Shown here: positions 1 to 9,744 of the stretch, one piece after another
Layout: every line of letters starts with the position of its first letter
How positions within the stretch are numbered: position 1 is the first letter of the stretch
Assembly: GCA_016458225.1 (NCBI GenBank)
Contig: JAEMGR010000028.1
Location: 62,001-126,000 of the forward strand
Direction: 5' to 3'
DNA length: 64,000 bases
From: Myxococcaceae bacterium JPH2
GTDB lineage: Bacteria; Myxococcota; Myxococcia; Myxococcales; Myxococcaceae
Program-made: the position numbers and the translations under genes
The notes under the pieces: model-generated
Seen by the model: only the letters and a program-made list of their open reading frames with translations
Told to the model about the DNA's origin: nothing
Database searches by the model: none

Positions 1-1497
1 GGACGCCTGGCTGATGGTGACCGCGGGCGCCCAGTGGCCCTCGCGAGGCAGCGCGGCGATGTCCACCGTGCCCCCCGCTCGCGAGTCATCCGGACCGAAC
101 ACGACGGCGCGCGCGCCCTGCATCATCACCGTGGCCGTGGCGTCATCGACGGACACCGGGCCGGGCCGCACGTACGCGATGAAGCCGTCGCACGTGCTGC
201 CCTGGCACGAGCCGAGCGAGTCCCCCTCGCCGCAATCCACCAGCTGCCCCACCGCGTCGCCCGCCGGCGCGTACATCAGTGAGCGCGACACGGGGTGCAT
301 GCCCTCCACCTCCAATTCGGAGAAGGCGCCCAGGCCCCGCGGGAAGGTGGACAGCACGTCCACGCCCGGCGCCACCAGGCTCAGCTCCGGCCCTCCGGAC
401 GAGAACGAGGCGCGGCGCCCCTGTGCGTCCACCGCGCCCACCGCCAGCACGGACGGATCCGCCGCCGGGTACAGCACGGGACCGGCACCCTGGTTCCCCG
501 CCGCGGCCACCACGAGCATCCCGTGGTCCAGCGCGGCCTTGAACGCCTCCTCCGACAGCCGCGTGCCCGAGCCGCCGCCCAGCGACAGCGACGCGACGCG
601 CGCGCCCTGCTGCTCGCACCACTCGAGCGCCTCGAACACGTAGCTCATCTGCGTGCGCCCGTGCGTGTCGAGCACCCGGGCGATGAGCAGCTCCGCCTCG
701 GGCGCCACGCCCACCACGCCGTCTGGCCCCAGCACCGGCGCGCCCTGTCCGCCCTGCCCGCGCCGCGCCGCGAGGATGCCCGTCACGTGCGTGCCGTGGC
801 CCTCGCCCCACACGCCGCCCTCGCTGTCGCTCGGGTCGTCATCGCCGTAGAGGAAGTCCTTGCTGGCGACCACCGCGCCCTGGAACTCCGGGTGCTGCAC
901 GTCCAGCCCGCTGTCGATGACGCACACCCGCACGCCTCGGCCCGTGGGCGCGCCCGGGTCCGGCTGACCGTCGCCATTCGCGTCCCACACGTCCGCGGCC
1001 TGCACCATCCGCAGGCCGTCCATCTGCTCGGAGGGCCAGGCCCCCAGCGACGATGCCGTGACGGCGCCCAGCGCCGCCGCTCGGGGCAGCTCCTGGCTGA
1101 ACCACACTTGATCCGCCTCGATGCTGTCCACCCGAGGGTCCGCCGCCAGCCGCGCGCGCTCCTCCGGATTGACCCGCGCCGCCACGGCCGGGATGTTGCG
1201 GAAGACGATGCTCACCTTCCCGCTGGCCACCGTCGCCGCGCTCACGTGGCGCCGCTCGCGGTAGCGGATGAGCACGGGCTCTCGGCCGTCTTCGTCCACC
1301 TGGCCCGGCTCGATGACGGGCGCCGCGCGCAGCCCCTGCCGCGCCTGGCCCGGACGCGGGAGTCCCTGGGGTGTCTGATCCGGACGCGTGCCCGCGATGA
1401 CACCTGGGCACACCTGGCCCTGGGCCTGAGTGGAGGTGGACACATCCAATGCACACGCCGAAATCGTCAGGAGTCCGATGAGTCCCCATCGCCGCAT
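1..1497 (-). CDS. Subtilisin-like (S8) serine protease, 3' end outside window
   Basis: The frame reads from ATG at 1497 to the window edge (499 codons seen, no stop). The N-terminus (MRRWGLIGLLTISACALD) looks like a lipoprotein or secretory signal. Residues about 60-140 resemble an inhibitor_I9-type propeptide. The peptidase_S8 catalytic Asp lies in VCVIDSGLD (D195) and the His in GHGTHVTGI (H234); the oxyanion Asn lies in VVAAAGNQG. The segment after about residue 410 (LVDCGEGD...) resembles a protease-associated (PA) insertion, so the catalytic Ser block (GTSMA-type) should lie beyond the edge and cannot be confirmed. The product is probably an exported endopeptidase. The gene is divergent from the Ser/Thr kinase gene. 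Confidence 0.85.
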   Translation of the reverse strand, partial: MRRWGLIGLLTISACALDVSTSTQAQGQVCPGVIAGTRPDQTPQGLPRPGQARQGLRAAPVIEPGQVDEDGREPVLIRYRERRHVSAATVASGKVSIVFRNIPAVAARVNPEERARLAADPRVDSIEADQVWFSQELPRAAALGAVTASSLGAWPSEQMDGLRMVQAADVWDANGDGQPDPGAPTGRGVRVCVIDSGLDVQHPEFQGAVVASKDFLYGDDDPSDSEGGVWGEGHGTHVTGILAARRGQGGQGAPVLGPDGVVGVAPEAELLIARVLDTHGRTQMSYVFEALEWCEQQGARVASLSLGGGSGTRLSEEAFKAALDHGMLVVAAAGNQGAGPVLYPAADPSVLAVGAVDAQGRRASFSSGGPELSLVAPGVDVLSTFPRGLGAFSELEVEGMHPVSRSLMYAPAGDAVGQLVDCGEGDSLGSCQGSTCDGFIAYVRPGPVSVDDATATVMMQGARAVVFGPDDSRAGGTVDIAALPREGHWAPAVTISQAS

Positions 1498-1971
1498 GAC
1501 CCGCTCCTTCTCTTCACGTCGCCCGTGGACTTCGGGGGTTCACGGCCGAAACGATTCCGGCCACACCGGGCGCGCGTGCTCTTGAGGAAGTGCATCGCGC
1601 TCCGGCCCGGCAACGGCTCGGGGGGCCGCCTGGCCCCGTGGGGTGCGCCGGTTCACATGGCATGTGTTGCCGTGATGACCTGCTTTCCGCGTTATCGGCG
1701 GTGCTGGGGGGATGCCGCGCAACCCGCTGAAAAGTGGACCGCGCGGGGGTGGGCACACCTCCGCCGTTCGGGGTTGGCCCGCAAACTCCGTGCAACGCCG
1801 AATGAGGCTGCGCGTATCGGTCCGTTGCACGGACCGTTGTGCCTGGAGGGTCTGACATGGCCCCCCAGGGTCGGGTTTTCACTTCCGGGCGACAGCGGTG
1901 TCTGAGCGGGGGAGCGGCCTCGGGGCAGCTTGATTCCGCATGTGCCCCGTGGTGCGCTCCGGACCGAAGCC
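1498..1971. other. Divergent intergenic region, protease / kinase
   Basis: This 474-base region separates the start codons of two divergent genes and must contain both promoters. I found no convincing sigma-54 (-24/-12) or sigma-70 pair. The one clear structure is the inverted repeat at 1818-1836, listed separately. No supported small gene is visible. Confidence 0.5.
1818..1836. promoter_or_regulatory. Inverted repeat, possible operator
   Basis: CGGTCCGT-TGC-ACGGACCG is a perfect 8-bp inverted repeat with a 3-bp centre, about 135 bp upstream of the kinase start and 320 bp from the protease start. Its size suits a dimeric regulator. It has no U-tract and does not follow a gene end, so a terminator is unlikely. 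Function is inferred only. Confidence 0.35.
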
Positions 1972-4368
1972 ATGAGCACCGCACCGACAGAGTCACCCCG
2001 ATTTCTGGGGCGTTACGAGCTTGTCCACCTCTTGGGGCAGGGAGGAATGGGCGAGGTGTACCTCGCGAAGCTCTCCGGGGCGGCCGGCTTCGAGAAGCCC
2101 TGCATCGTCAAGACCATCCTCCCGGCGTTGCTGAAGGACCGGCAGTTCCTGGACCGGTTCCACCACGAGGCCAAGGTGCTGGTGCACCTGGTCCACTCCT
2201 CCATTGCCCAGGTGTACGACATGGGGGAGGCGGACGGGACGTACTTCATGGCGTTGGAGTACGTGGCGGGCGTGGACCTGGCGTACCTGCTGGAGCAGGC
2301 GCGCGCGCAGGGCCGGGCCGTCCCGCTGCCGGTGGCCCTGTACGTGGGCCAGAAGATGGCCGAGGGCCTGGGCTACGCGCACCGCAAGGTGGGCCCGGAC
2401 GGCGAGGCCCTGGGCATCGTCCACCGCGACGTGTCCCCGCACAACGCGATGGTGTCGTACGAGGGCGAGGTGAAGGTCATCGACTTCGGCCTCGCCAAGT
2501 CCGCGGCGCGCAGCAAGTACACGCTGCCGTCCACGGTGATGGGGAAGCTGGGGTACATGTCCCCGGAGCAGGTGCGCGCCGAGCCCCTGGACCACCGCAG
2601 CGACATCTACTCGTGCGCGGTGGTGCTGTGGGAGATGCTCGCGGGCCGCACGCTCATCCCCCATGGAACCGTGGGCGAGATGATGGCGGCCATGTCCCAG
2701 CCGGTGGTGCCCGCGCTCCAAGAGCTGCGGCCGGACGTGGACGCCACGCTGGATGCGGTGGTGCGGCGAGCGCTGACGGCGTCTCCCGCGGACCGCTATG
2801 CGCGCGCGGATGACTTCGCCCGGGCCCTCAACGCGGAGCTGCTGCGCGTGGGCACGCCCCTGGGCGCCGAGGAAGTGGGCCAGTTCGTCCGCGCGATGTG
2901 CCCGGACGCCTTCGCCGCGCAGCGGAAGTTGATCTCCAAGGTGTCGAGCAATCCCGGCGGCGTGGCGCGCACGCCCCCGCCCGGGGCGGGCGCGTATGGG
3001 ACGGGCCTCTATGGCGTGAGCCCCGCGCCCGGCATGGCCGATGTCTCTGGCACGGGGCCCACGATGGTTCGCCCGCGCGATGCGTCCGCGCCGGGTTCGC
3101 GGCCGGACTCCGGTGGCGTGGCCCGCGAGGGAGAGCAGGTGGACGCCTCGGCGCTCGGCGCCACCGCGGTGCGTCCTCCCAGCGGACCCACGGCGCCCCT
3201 GGCTTCCTCCACCGCCGTGACGCCAGCGCCGCTCGCGGCGTCGCCCACGGTGACCGAGCCGCCCCGGCGTCGCTCGCGGGGGCTCGTGGTGGCGCTGGCC
3301 GCGCTCCTGCTCGTGGGCTCCACCGCCGCCACCACCGCGTACTTCGTGAAGGCGCGACTCCAGTCGAACGGGGCGGGCACGCCCGTCGCCCTGGCGGAGC
3401 CCGCGCCTCGACCGCCGCCGCCGGGACATCCTCCGCATCCGCGTCCTCCCCCGCCGCATCCCGGTGAGGACGGTCCGCCGCCGCCGGGTGAGGAGCCGCG
3501 CGAGCCACCTCCCGTGGACGCGCAGGGCCGTCCCCTCCACGGAGGCCCGGAGCCGATGGTCCCAAGCCAGCCAGGCCCCGCGATGGCGGAGGCCGCTGCC
3601 CCGAGTGCTGCTTCCGACGCGGGCGTGGCGATGCCCCACGCCGAGGAGCCCGCGACCGCGGAGGCGACGCCCGCCGTGGGCACGGGCCCGACGGCGGCGC
3701 CCGAGGTGAAGCCCGCGTCGGTGACTCGGCCGCGGAAGGCCGGGGTCTACGTCGCGGCGAAGTCCGTGGCGGAGGTGAAGACCGTCCGAGGCGAGTTCGT
3801 CATCCCCGGCGAGCAGGGCCCCGGGCTGGGTCCGAGCACGTCGCTCCAGGTGGTGGGGCCGCCCGTGAAGGCGAAGGGCGGCAAGCGGCGGCTGTTGGGC
3901 TGGGCCACGGTGGAGCGGTTCCGGCCGAGGCTCGGAGTCGTCCAGCTCCGGTTGGATGATGACGCCTTCGCGGCGGAGGAGCCTCGCTTCGTGGTGCTGC
4001 CCGAGCAGGCCGCGGCCGCGCCCGTCGTGGAAGCGCCCGCGGCCGTGACACCTCCTCCCGCCGCGGAGGCCCAGAAGCCCGCGAGCCTCAAGCTGCAGGG
4101 GCGGGTGGTGGTGCAGAGCCTGGGCGGGCTGGGCCTCCTCAACCGCCGCTACGTGGTGCACAACTCGAGCAGCGTGCCGTGGACGGACTGCAAGATCATG
4201 CGCGCCGCGCAGGAGAGCGCCCGCATTCCCCGCGTGCTGCCCGGCCGCCCCATGTCCGTCGCGTTCGGCGACTTCGCGTGGGACGATGACGTGCCCTACT
4301 TCCAGCAGGAGAACCGGCTGGTCATCCAGTGCCTGGAAGGCTCGGGCGAGTTCTACGTGAGCCGCTGA
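1972..4368 (+). CDS. Eukaryotic-like Ser/Thr protein kinase, membrane anchored
   Basis: This 798-residue protein has an N-terminal cytosolic kinase domain (about residues 14-290). It contains the Gly loop GQGGMGEV (G22-V29), the ATP Lys K47 (CIVK), the catalytic loop HRDVSPHN (D153) and DFGLAKS (D171), so it should be active. A Pro/Ala-rich linker follows, then one membrane span at about 437-459, then a second Pro-rich stretch and a C-terminal extracytoplasmic domain (about 570-798) I do not recognise. ATG 1972 was chosen because it lies just before the kinase fold; a TTG at 1930 is in frame but adds an unlikely leader. Such kinases are abundant in myxobacteria and act in developmental and stress signalling. 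No adjacent substrate is evident. Confidence 0.93.
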   Translation: MSTAPTESPRFLGRYELVHLLGQGGMGEVYLAKLSGAAGFEKPCIVKTILPALLKDRQFLDRFHHEAKVLVHLVHSSIAQVYDMGEADGTYFMALEYVAGVDLAYLLEQARAQGRAVPLPVALYVGQKMAEGLGYAHRKVGPDGEALGIVHRDVSPHNAMVSYEGEVKVIDFGLAKSAARSKYTLPSTVMGKLGYMSPEQVRAEPLDHRSDIYSCAVVLWEMLAGRTLIPHGTVGEMMAAMSQPVVPALQELRPDVDATLDAVVRRALTASPADRYARADDFARALNAELLRVGTPLGAEEVGQFVRAMCPDAFAAQRKLISKVSSNPGGVARTPPPGAGAYGTGLYGVSPAPGMADVSGTGPTMVRPRDASAPGSRPDSGGVAREGEQVDASALGATAVRPPSGPTAPLASSTAVTPAPLAASPTVTEPPRRRSRGLVVALAALLLVGSTAATTAYFVKARLQSNGAGTPVALAEPAPRPPPPGHPPHPRPPPPHPGEDGPPPPGEEPREPPPVDAQGRPLHGGPEPMVPSQPGPAMAEAAAPSAASDAGVAMPHAEEPATAEATPAVGTGPTAAPEVKPASVTRPRKAGVYVAAKSVAEVKTVRGEFVIPGEQGPGLGPSTSLQVVGPPVKAKGGKRRLLGWATVERFRPRLGVVQLRLDDDAFAAEEPRFVVLPEQAAAAPVVEAPAAVTPPPAAEAQKPASLKLQGRVVVQSLGGLGLLNRRYVVHNSSSVPWTDCKIMRAAQESARIPRVLPGRPMSVAFGDFAWDDDVPYFQQENRLVIQCLEGSGEFYVSR

Positions 4369-4372
4369 CGCG

Positions 4373-4395
4373 GGGCCGCCCAGCTGTGGCGGCCC
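4373..4395. terminator. Bidirectional hairpin terminator
   Basis: GGGCCGCC-CAGCTGT-GGCGGCCC forms an 8-bp perfect stem between the convergent kinase and RDD genes, 4 bases past the kinase stop. The flanks lack a strong T-run, as is common in GC-rich genomes. Confidence 0.6.
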
Positions 4396-4421
4396 TCGCG
4401 CCGGAAGTCAGTCGCCCGGAA

Positions 4422-5093
4422 TCACTTCGGGAGTCGCTCCGAGGCCACGGGGCACGCGGCGACCACCTGGCTGACCTCCGGGTCTCCTCGGCGGGCGTCG
4501 CGCACCGCGCGCGACAGCGACGTCTTGCACTCCCACGTCACGTCCCGCGTCCCGTGGCAGCAGTGCCAGCCCGTCAGCGTGCGGCCCAGGTACTTGAGCA
4601 GCTCCTGCTTCGTGGGCATGACGATGAACCACGCCGCGGCGGCCAGCAGGGCCACCCAGGGGAGCTGGGGCACCAGGGCCTTCAGCCACGCCACGACGCC
4701 GGGCCGGAGCGTCTCGGCGTGCACGCCCTGCGCCTCGTCCAGGGGCCGGCGCTGAAGCACGGGCTGCATGGGCAGCTCCAGCGGCGCGGTGAACGCGCGC
4801 GCCAGGCCGCGCCCCAGGCCCGGAGGCTGACCGCCGCGCACCAACTGGATGCCCAGGAGCTGCCGTCCCAGCGTGCGCCCCGTCAGCCCGCCCACTCCGC
4901 TGAGGAGAAGCCAGGCGAGGCCCACCGCCACCGCGAGCGCCGTGTGCGTGCGGTCATGCTCCAGGGCGCGCAGGGCACCCCACCCCCAGAGCCCGGCGGA
5001 CACGAGGTCCAGCAGGTCCGCCACCCACACTCGCCACTGGAGGCGAGCTGCCTCCGTCACCGTATCCGTCGAGAACAACGTCCCGTGAGTCAT
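4422..5093 (-). CDS. RDD-family integral membrane protein
   Basis: The protein has 223 residues. Hydrophobic segments at about 24-42 and 52-70 precede GRTLGRQLLGIQLVRG, the Arg/Asp-type signature of RDD transmembrane proteins, and a third strong segment lies at about 145-163. The C-terminal 55 residues are soluble with several Cys (WHCCHG, WECK). RDD proteins are small membrane proteins, some implicated in ion transport, but the substrate here is unknown. The gene is convergent with the kinase and shares its terminator. Confidence 0.75.
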   Translation of the reverse strand: MTHGTLFSTDTVTEAARLQWRVWVADLLDLVSAGLWGWGALRALEHDRTHTALAVAVGLAWLLLSGVGGLTGRTLGRQLLGIQLVRGGQPPGLGRGLARAFTAPLELPMQPVLQRRPLDEAQGVHAETLRPGVVAWLKALVPQLPWVALLAAAAWFIVMPTKQELLKYLGRTLTGWHCCHGTRDVTWECKTSLSRAVRDARRGDPEVSQVVAACPVASERLPK

Positions 5094-5285
5094 CTGCCTC
5101 TCTCAAGGCGCCACCATAGTCCGTCGCGCGCCGAAGGGCCCGGACGTTCGCCGGGGGGCTCGGTCCGCCCCGTGACACTCGTCCTTTCCAGTGCTGAGCG
5201 CTGGCGCGTCCGGATGACGCCCGGGGAACACCGTGCGTGGCGGACAGTCATCGGTGTCGGACAGGGCCTGTAGCCTTCAGCGGGC

Positions 5286-5729
5286 GTGATTTCGCTGGAT
5301 GACAGCCTGTGGCCTCTGCTCATCGCCCGCTTCGAGGGTCCACAATCGCCCGATGAGCTCGAGGCCTACCTCGAGCGGACCGCCGGCTACTTCCGCCGTC
5401 GCGAGCCCATGGTGATGCTGGTGGACGCCCGGGACGCCGTGGGCATGCCGCCCGCGCAGCGCCAGCGGCAGGCGGAGTGGCAGCGCCAGCACGAAGCGGT
5501 GCTGCGGCACTTCAACCAGGGCACCGCGTTCGTCATCACCTCGCCCGCCGTGCGGCTGTCCCTGAACGTCATCCTCGCGCTGCGCCCGCTGGTGGCGCCG
5601 CATGTCGTGGTGCCCACGCTCAGGCAGGCCATTGGCTGGGCGGCGGACCGGTTCGAGGAGACGGGACACCGCTTCCCCGCGCTGCGGCTGCGCACGGCGC
5701 TGCTGGGCTCCCGGCGCGGCAGCGGCTAG
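5286..5729 (+). CDS. STAS/SpoIIAA-like small cytosolic protein
   Basis: The protein has 147 residues and starts at GTG 5286. The alternating beta/alpha pattern, with the core strand MVMLVDARDAVG followed by helices and a second strand GTAFVITS, resembles the STAS-like/SpoIIAA-like domains common as stand-alone proteins in myxobacteria. Catalytic motifs, signal peptide and membrane segments are absent. It has no operon partner: the next gene starts about 350 bases later. The family assignment is by fold impression only and the function is unknown. Confidence 0.65.
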   Translation: MISLDDSLWPLLIARFEGPQSPDELEAYLERTAGYFRRREPMVMLVDARDAVGMPPAQRQRQAEWQRQHEAVLRHFNQGTAFVITSPAVRLSLNVILALRPLVAPHVVVPTLRQAIGWAADRFEETGHRFPALRLRTALLGSRRGSG

Positions 5730-6076
5730 CGCGAGCCCACGCGTCCCAGGGCTTCCCGGGGCGGTGCGCCCGTCGCGGGCCTGAGTCACGGAGGTTGGTC
5801 GGTCACGACCGGGGGGCGTGGCGGCTGTCCGTTTCCGGGAGTGGCGCGCCGTGCCACGGGCTCCCATCTTCCCGTCAGCGCGGTGCGGCGAGCCCGTGGC
5901 GGGCCTCGTCGCGCGCGCGAGGGCCATGACCCCGGAGGTTGGGGGATGGTGGGCGGAGGCGGCAGCGGCGGGGGGATGTCGGGGAGCGTCGGGGAGGTCG
6001 AGGGTCCCTCGCCGCTGTCGCCAAGGTCTTGCCCCCCACTTGGATAGGGCGAGGTTCTGCCGGACACTGCGCCCCC
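5730..6076. other. Intergenic region upstream of hybrid kinase
   Basis: The 347-base stretch holds a short perfect palindrome CGGTCACGACCG at 5800-5811 and Gly/Arg-codon-like GC-rich sequence. An in-frame upstream start at 5939 exists, but the encoded Arg/Gly-rich leader would bury the kinase signal peptide, so I read the region as non-coding. Confidence 0.45.
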
Positions 6077-9000
6077 ATGCACTCGCGGGTCGGGCGCCAG
6101 GCGGGATGGCGCCACCTCATCCACTGCTGCTTCCTCGTGGTCCTCCTCGTTGGGGCGCCCGGACTGACGCTCGACGCGCATCGCCGCGTCACGCAGTACG
6201 TCCACGACGTGTGGCAGAGCGAGGATGGGCTCCCGCAGAACACCATCTTCACCATGGCCCAGACGCGGGATGGCTACGTCTGGCTGGGCACCTTCGAAGG
6301 GCTGGTGCGCTTCGACGGCGCGCGCTTCACCGTGTTCGACCGGCGCAACACGCCCGAGCTGCGCAGCCACGCGGTGTCGGCGCTCGTCGAGGATGCGTCG
6401 GGCACGCTGTGGGTCGGCACCGAGCGCGGGCTGCTCGCGTACGGGCACGGCGGCTTCGTGCGGGCGCATGGCGCGGCGAGTCCGCTGGCCGACGTGAAGG
6501 TGACGGTGCTCGCGGTCAGCGACGGCGTGCTGTGGGTGGGCACGCGCGAGGGGCTGTGGCAGGTGCCGCTCACGGACGGCGCCACGGCGCAGCGGTACAC
6601 CGAGGCGCAGGGCCTGCCCTCCGCCATCATCCATTCACTGGCGTCCGACGCGGCGGGCGGCTTGTGGGTGGGCACGGACGCGGGCCTGGCGCGCCTGGTG
6701 GGCGGACGCGTGGAGCCCGCGCCCTTTCCCTTCCCGGGCCAGGACGCCGCGCCGCCATCCGTCTCGGCGCTGCGCGAGGACGCGGCGGGCGTGCTCTGGG
6801 TGGGCACCACCGTGGGCCTCTTCTCGTGGGCGGAAGGGCGGGTCACCCGCTACACCGAGGCCGAGGGACTCCCGGCGGGCCCCATTGGCGCGCTGCTGAC
6901 GGACCGGCACGGCAACCTGTGGGTGGGCACGCGACGCGGCGGGCTCGTGCGCTACGGCGCGGGCGCCTTCGAGCGCCAGGGGGCCGGCGAGGCCCTGGCC
7001 AGCGTCTCCGTGCTGTCCCTGCTGGAGGACAGCGAGGGCAACCTGTGGGTGGGCACCTTTGCGGGCCTGCACCGCCTGCGCGACGGCGCCTTCGCCACCT
7101 TCGGCCGGCCCGAGGGGCTGGGGCACGAGACGGCGAGCGCGGTGCTGGAGTCCCGCGACGGCGTGCTGTGGCTGGGCACCATGGGCGGCGGCCTGTTCCG
7201 CATGGAGGAGGGGCGCATCTTCCCCGTGACGGTCGCGGACGGCATGCCCGAGGAGACGGTGCTCGCGCTGGCGGAGACGCCGGACGGCGCGCTGTGGGTG
7301 GGGACGATGGGCGGCGTGTACCGCTCGGATGGCCGCCACCACTTCACGCGCGTGCTGTCGCGGGCGCAGGGCTTGCCGGACGACACGGTGACGGCGCTGC
7401 TGCCCGTGTCCGGCGGAGACCTGTGGGTGGGCATGCAGCACGGGCTGGCGCGCGTGCACGGCGGCTCGGTGACGGTGTTCGGGGCGAAGCAGGGCATCCC
7501 CACGGACGCCATTGCCGTGATGCTGGAGGACCCCCTGGGCGGGGTGTGGTTTGGCTCGGACGCGGGGCTCATGCGCTGGGACGGCAAGGGCTTCACGCGC
7601 TACACCATGAAGGACGGTCTGCCCGGCGACGCGGTGCTCGCGCTGCTGGCGGATCCAGACGGCACGCTGTGGGTGGGCACCGAGACGGGGCTCGCGCGGC
7701 GCAAGGACGGCCGGTGGGCGCGCTACACCACCGAGCAGGGGCTCTACGACGACGCCGTCTTCAGCCTGGTGCCGGACGGCGAGGGCTTCCTGTGGATGAG
7801 CAGCAACAAGGGCGTCTCGCGCGTGTCGCGTCGCGACCTGGAGGAGGTAGCCGAGGGACTCCACCGGCGCGTGGAGGCGGTGGGCTTCGACGCGCGCGAC
7901 GGCATGCGCAGCGGCGAGTGCAACGGCAACACGCAGCCCTCGGGCTTCCGGGGCCGAGACGGCCGACTGTGGTTCACCACCATCCGCGGCATGGTGGCGG
8001 TGGACCCCGCGCGCGTGCGGCCCGGCCTGCGCCCTCCGGACGTGCGCATGGAGGAGATTCGCGTGCAGGGGCAGCCGGTGCCGCTGGAGTCGCGGCTGGA
8101 GCTGCCTCCGGGCACGACGCGGCTGGAGCTGCGCTTCACCGCCTTCGCGCCGGGGGACACCTCGCGCCTGCCGTTCCGCTACCGGCTGGCGGGCCATGAC
8201 GAGGGCTGGGTGGACGCGGACGGGCGGCGGACGGCCACGTACACGAACCTGCGCCCGGGGCGGTACCGCTTCGAGGTGACGGCCCACGGGCGGGACGGCG
8301 CGTGGTCCGAGCCCGCGTCCCTGGAGGTCGTGCTGGTGCCTCGGCCGTGGCAGCGCACCGGCTTCTGGGCGCTGTTCGTGCTGGGCGTGGGCCTCCTGGG
8401 CACGGCGGTGTACCTGCTGCGCGTGGGGCGACTGAAGGCGCGCGAGCGCTGGCTGGAGGCGCGCGTGCAGGAGCGCACCGCCGAACTGGAGCTGGCCAAC
8501 CGCGAGCTGGAGGACAACATGCGCGCGCTGCGGGACACGCAGGCGCAGCTGCTCCAGGCGGGGAAGATGGCGGCGGTGGGCACGCTCGCGGCCGGCGTGG
8601 GGCACGAAATCAACAACCCGCTGGCTTACATCGTGTCCAACCTGGAGCACGCGTGCACGGAGGCGGAGTCGCTCGCCACGCTCCCCGCGGACGCGGGCCC
8701 TCGGCTGCGGGACTTGAGCCAGGCGCTGCGCGAGGCGCTGCACGGCGCGGACCGGGTGCGCCGCATCGTCCGGGACCTGAAGACGTTCTCGCGCCGCGAC
8801 GACGAAGCGCTCGGGCCGGTGGACCTCACGGCCGTGCTGGAGTCCGCGGCGAAGATGGCGTCGAGCGAGCTGCGCCACCGCGCGCGGGTGATTCGCGAGT
8901 ACAGCGAAGTCCCCAAGGTGGAGGGCAATGAAGCGCGGCTGGTGCAGGTGTTCCTCAACCTGCTCATCAACGCCGCGCAGGCGCTGCCCGAGGGCCGGGC

Positions 9001-9733
9001 CGAGGTGAACTCGGTGCGGCTGGTGATTCGCACGGGCGCGGTGGGCGAGGTGGTGGCCGAGGTGCGTGACACCGGCTCGGGCATGGCGCCGGAGATGGTG
9101 GGCCGCATCTTCGACCCGTTCTTCACCACCAAGCCGGTGGGCGTGGGCACGGGGCTGGGGCTCTCGCTGTGCCATGCGTACGTGACGGGCATGGGCGGCC
9201 ACATCGCCGTGGAGAGCGAATTGGGCAAGGGCTCGGTGTTCCGCGTGACGCTGCGCGCGGCCCGAGCGCCAGGCGAAGGCCCCGTGGTGCCCCGCGAGGA
9301 CGCGGCGAGCCGGGTGTCCGAGGTGGCCGCGCCCGTGCGAGGGAAGGTGCTGGTGGTGGACGACGAGCCCATGGTGAGCGGCGCCATCCGCCGCACGCTC
9401 GCGCGCGAGCACGACGTGGAGGTGATGGTGAGTTCGCGGCAGGCGCTGGAGCGGCTGCGCGCGCCTGACGCCAGCTTCGACGTCATCCTCTGCGACCTGA
9501 TGATGCCGGAGCTGACCGGCATGGAGCTGCACGACGCGCTGGAGGAAAGCGCGCCGCAGCTGGCGGCGCGCATGGTGTTCATCACCGGCGGCGCCTTCAC
9601 CTCGGCGGCGCGCACCTTCCTGGAGCGCGTGCGCAACCCGCGCGTGGAGAAGCCCTTCGAGCCGGAGGAGCTGCGCGAGGTGGTGCGCTCCGGCGTGGCG
9701 CGGGCGCGCGGGACCTCCAGCCGCGCGGCCTGA
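6077..9733 (+). CDS. Hybrid histidine kinase with two periplasmic beta-propellers
   Basis: The 1218-residue one-piece two-component sensor starts at ATG 6077 with a signal peptide. It carries 14 propeller repeats of the LWVGT..GL type (two seven-bladed propellers, about residues 40-650), then a Y_Y_Y Ig-like domain (about 660-750) and a membrane span at about 764-786. A coiled coil leads to the HisKA domain with H843 in GHEINNP, and the HATPase domain shows the N-box LLINAAQ and DTGSGM. The C-terminal receiver has DD at its start and phospho-Asp D1140 in ILCDLMMPE. This is the architecture of Bacteroidetes-type hybrid sensors for carbohydrates, without the usual AraC output; here the chain ends in a receiver, implying phosphorelay to another protein. 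The ligand is unknown. Confidence 0.93.
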   Translation: MHSRVGRQAGWRHLIHCCFLVVLLVGAPGLTLDAHRRVTQYVHDVWQSEDGLPQNTIFTMAQTRDGYVWLGTFEGLVRFDGARFTVFDRRNTPELRSHAVSALVEDASGTLWVGTERGLLAYGHGGFVRAHGAASPLADVKVTVLAVSDGVLWVGTREGLWQVPLTDGATAQRYTEAQGLPSAIIHSLASDAAGGLWVGTDAGLARLVGGRVEPAPFPFPGQDAAPPSVSALREDAAGVLWVGTTVGLFSWAEGRVTRYTEAEGLPAGPIGALLTDRHGNLWVGTRRGGLVRYGAGAFERQGAGEALASVSVLSLLEDSEGNLWVGTFAGLHRLRDGAFATFGRPEGLGHETASAVLESRDGVLWLGTMGGGLFRMEEGRIFPVTVADGMPEETVLALAETPDGALWVGTMGGVYRSDGRHHFTRVLSRAQGLPDDTVTALLPVSGGDLWVGMQHGLARVHGGSVTVFGAKQGIPTDAIAVMLEDPLGGVWFGSDAGLMRWDGKGFTRYTMKDGLPGDAVLALLADPDGTLWVGTETGLARRKDGRWARYTTEQGLYDDAVFSLVPDGEGFLWMSSNKGVSRVSRRDLEEVAEGLHRRVEAVGFDARDGMRSGECNGNTQPSGFRGRDGRLWFTTIRGMVAVDPARVRPGLRPPDVRMEEIRVQGQPVPLESRLELPPGTTRLELRFTAFAPGDTSRLPFRYRLAGHDEGWVDADGRRTATYTNLRPGRYRFEVTAHGRDGAWSEPASLEVVLVPRPWQRTGFWALFVLGVGLLGTAVYLLRVGRLKARERWLEARVQERTAELELANRELEDNMRALRDTQAQLLQAGKMAAVGTLAAGVGHEINNPLAYIVSNLEHACTEAESLATLPADAGPRLRDLSQALREALHGADRVRRIVRDLKTFSRRDDEALGPVDLTAVLESAAKMASSELRHRARVIREYSEVPKVEGNEARLVQVFLNLLINAAQALPEGRAEVNSVRLVIRTGAVGEVVAEVRDTGSGMAPEMVGRIFDPFFTTKPVGVGTGLGLSLCHAYVTGMGGHIAVESELGKGSVFRVTLRAARAPGEGPVVPREDAASRVSEVAAPVRGKVLVVDDEPMVSGAIRRTLAREHDVEVMVSSRQALERLRAPDASFDVILCDLMMPELTGMELHDALEESAPQLAARMVFITGGAFTSAARTFLERVRNPRVEKPFEPEELREVVRSGVARARGTSSRAA

Positions 9734-9744
9734 GCGCTGACGGG

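Noticed and set aside
1649-1675. TGGCATGTGTTGCC as a sigma-54 promoter
   Set aside because: Only 8 bases separate the GG and GC elements; 10 are required.
1993-4161. Open frame antisense to the Ser/Thr kinase
   Set aside because: The composition is His/Arg/Leu-rich without motifs, while the sense frame has all kinase motifs.
5188-5204. CCAGTGC-TGA-GCGCTGG inverted repeat as an operator
   Set aside because: It has one mismatch in 7 pairs, and such short GC-rich repeats are frequent by chance in this sequence.
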